Origin: Nocardiopsis alborubida
GTDB lineage: Bacteria; Actinomycetota; Actinomycetes; Streptosporangiales; Streptosporangiaceae
Length of the DNA: 64,000 nt
Assembly (NCBI RefSeq): GCF_012396365.1
Contig: NZ_JAAXPG010000010.1
Span: forward strand, 144,325 to 208,324
Direction: 5' to 3'
How positions within the stretch are numbered: the stretch's first letter is position 1; the number at the start of each line of letters is the position of its first letter. The notes beneath the pieces were generated by a model. That model had not been told where the DNA came from. It did not search any database and saw only the letters and a program-made list of their open reading frames with translations. The position numbers and the translations under genes were made by a program. This document shows, one piece after another, positions 63,017-64,000 of the stretch.

Positions 63017-63045
63017 CTCACGATAATGAGCACCTGAGACGGCAT
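63004..63045 (-). CDS. Branched-chain amino-acid leader peptide (MPSQVLIIVRRAG)
   Basis: A 13-codon open frame with the run Val-Leu-Ile-Ile-Val, all products of the branched-chain pathway, located 107 bases upstream of cimA and directly before a hairpin with six U. Stalling at these codons when charged Ile, Val or Leu tRNA is scarce would allow read-through into cimA. There is no ribosome site before its ATG; it could be leaderless or weakly initiated. Comparable leader peptides are known for leuA and ilvB of actinobacteria. Confidence 0.85.
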   Translation of the reverse strand: MPSQVLIIVRRAG

Positions 63046-63405
63046 GAGGTCAGTGTGCCACACGGTGGCGGAGTTCTCGGTGCTCAACGGCGGATTGTCC
63101 CAATATTCGAGACGACTGTTTCTCACACCGGACATACCCGGCGTCCCGTCGAGGCCTTCCCGAAAAGCCGTGACAGGCGACGGCACCCCGCGGAGTGCGC
63201 CCATCAGCACTGTCGCCCTGCGCGAACCGCCCGGGAGCGCGCCGCCCCGGGTCGAGCGGGTCCGACGCGGTGAGGTGTTCGACATCACCGGGGAAGGAGG
63301 GGTGACCGTCCGCCTCCGGCCCGGACCCGTCCGGAGCTCTCCGTACGAGCCGGGGAAGACGGCCGGCCAGTCGGCGCAGGGGGTGTCGTGGAACTCGGCG
63401 TAGTC
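63046..63405. other. Control region upstream of the cimA leader
   Basis: 360 bases without a convincing gene. It contains the CGAGACG box (63101-63115) and an AT-richer patch (63090-63135). The right half is GC-rich and unremarkable; a plus-strand frame through it shows no conserved sequence. Confidence 0.5.
63101..63115. promoter_or_regulatory. Putative NdgR-type box upstream of cimA
   Basis: CCAATATTCGAGACG (63100-63114, plus strand) matches CCATATTTCGAGACG of the leuC/ndgR spacer (53302-53316) at 12 of 15 positions, with the last nine identical. It is about 55 bases upstream of the leader peptide. Binding of the IclR-type regulator is inferred. Confidence 0.5.
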
Positions 63406-63975
63406 CTACGGACCCGGCTCGACCGCCTCGGGGACCACGGCGTCCTCGACGGCCTCGCGTTCGGCGTCGATGTCCTCCTGGTCCACCAGCGGCTCCATCG
63501 GCGGGCGCGGCTGCGGGCTGTTGAGGATGCCCTCCAGGATCTCCTCGCGCGGGTCGGCGCCGCCCTCCGGAGCCGCGCCGCCGGTCCCGCCCGAGGCCCC
63601 GGTCCCGCCCGAGGCCGTCCCGGGGCCGGTACCGGCCGCCGTGTCCGAGCCGCCGGGGTCCTCCGCGGCCGCGGTCTCCTGTGACGCCTCCGCCTCCTCG
63701 GCGGGGTCGGGCAGCAGGGACACGGTCCGCCGCTCGGAGTCGCCGCTCTCCCGCGCTTCGGAGCCCGCCGGCTCCGGAGAAGCGGCGGGTGCCGGGGGTG
63801 CCAGCGCCGCGGCGACCGCCACCGTTCCGTAGGTGAGGCCGCCGACCACCAGACCGGCGGCGGCGACCAGGGCGCAGCGCGCGGGCCAGGGGTTCGGGGC
63901 GCGCACCGGCCCGGTCTCCTCGGTGGAGGGTTCGGCGGCGGTCTCGTTGGCGGTGGCGGCTTCGGACGCGGGCAC
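63406..63975 (-). CDS. Single-pass membrane protein of unknown function
   Basis: A 189-residue protein I do not recognise. Cytoplasmic Glu/Thr/Ala-rich head (1-30), one membrane helix (about 34-59, ALVAAAGLVVGGLTYGTVAVAAALA), then a low-complexity outside tail rich in Ala, Glu, Pro and Gly (GTGPGTASGGTGASGGTGG) ending in an acidic, more ordered segment EEILEGILNSPQPRPPMEPL. No cysteines in the tail and no known domain. GTG start with AGGAGCCCCT upstream. Its promoter would be past the right edge. Confidence 0.65.
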   Translation of the reverse strand: MPASEAATANETAAEPSTEETGPVRAPNPWPARCALVAAAGLVVGGLTYGTVAVAAALAPPAPAASPEPAGSEARESGDSERRTVSLLPDPAEEAEASQETAAAEDPGGSDTAAGTGPGTASGGTGASGGTGGAAPEGGADPREEILEGILNSPQPRPPMEPLVDQEDIDAEREAVEDAVVPEAVEPGP

Positions 63976-64000
63976 AGGGGCTCCTGGGGGACGGGGTGGG

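Noticed and set aside
63044..63403. Plus-strand open frame of 119 codons upstream of the last gene
   Set aside because: It is antisense to the leader peptide and control box, has no ribosome site and no conserved motif.
1..64000. CRISPR arrays, insertion sequences, prophage genes, attachment sites, SRP RNA or other large RNA genes
   Set aside because: No spaced direct repeats, transposase, integrase, phage structural genes or matching RNA signatures were seen on either strand.

Overview
The window is a GC-rich, coding-dense stretch of chromosome from an actinomycete. Gene content and order (comM-yraN-DUF2469-lepB-rplS-trmD-rimM-khpA-rpsP-ffh ... ftsY ... smc-acyP-mutM-rnc-rpmF-DUF177-coaD-rsmD-recG-rpmB ... 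thiL ... ddl-gpsA-plsC-cofC-hup-leuD-leuC-ndgR ... gltX) match the conserved core of filamentous actinobacteria. The frequent GTG starts, the F420 gene cofC and the 4-Cys L28 and L32 agree. A Nocardiopsis/Streptomonospora/Thermobifida-like organism is my inference; no 16S rRNA is present. No prophage, insertion sequence, CRISPR array or replication origin was seen.

Layout. 1-12.4 kb (minus strand): translation and protein export (signal peptidase I, L19, TrmD, RimM, KhpA, S16, Ffh, FtsY), interrupted by an ammonium channel gene without its usual glnK-glnD neighbours and by a lipoprotein gene. 12.5-15 kb: a cobalamin-type ABC permease and binding lipoprotein behind a cobalamin riboswitch, with no ATPase gene. 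15.2-17.9 kb (plus): a secreted subtilase with a PA insert. 18-30.5 kb (minus): SMC, a small coiled-coil protein, acylphosphatase, MutM, RNase III, L32, DUF177, CoaD, RsmD, RecG. 30.9-36 kb: L28, a membrane-anchored CBM2 protein, ThiL, a stand-alone AsnC-type RAM domain, DUF3515, and a divergent DUF3105/DUF305 pair. 36.4-42.8 kb (plus): cydAB and cydDC for cytochrome bd. 43-45 kb: a compact RNA ligase and an EI24 membrane protein. 45-49.4 kb (minus): plsC-gpsA-trans-sulfuration enzyme-ddl operon. 49.7-54 kb: cofC, HU, leuDC and the divergent IclR-type regulator. 54-56.2 kb: a two-domain HTH protein, a HicA-like orphan, and two identical tRNA-Glu plus one tRNA-Gln. 56.3-64 kb: gltX, an SGNH hydrolase, an FAH-family enzyme, a DUF3152 metzincin-like protein, and citramalate synthase behind a leader-peptide attenuator.

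How parts work together. LeuCD and CimA (30 kb apart) are both needed for the citramalate route to isoleucine. The leuC/ndgR intergenic region and the region upstream of cimA share a CGAGACG-containing box. cimA additionally carries a 13-codon leader peptide with a Val-Leu-Ile-Ile-Val run followed by a hairpin and six U residues, a textbook attenuator layout. The two tRNA-Glu genes lie next to glutamyl-tRNA synthetase. The cyd genes are preceded by a Rex-like inverted repeat and, closer to the start, by tandem GTAGNACTAC palindromes.

Most of the window is ordinary core genome. The best leads are regulatory (attenuator, shared box, riboswitch, cyd operators) and a few poorly described proteins (RNA ligase, HTH fusion, HicA-like orphan, DUF3152).
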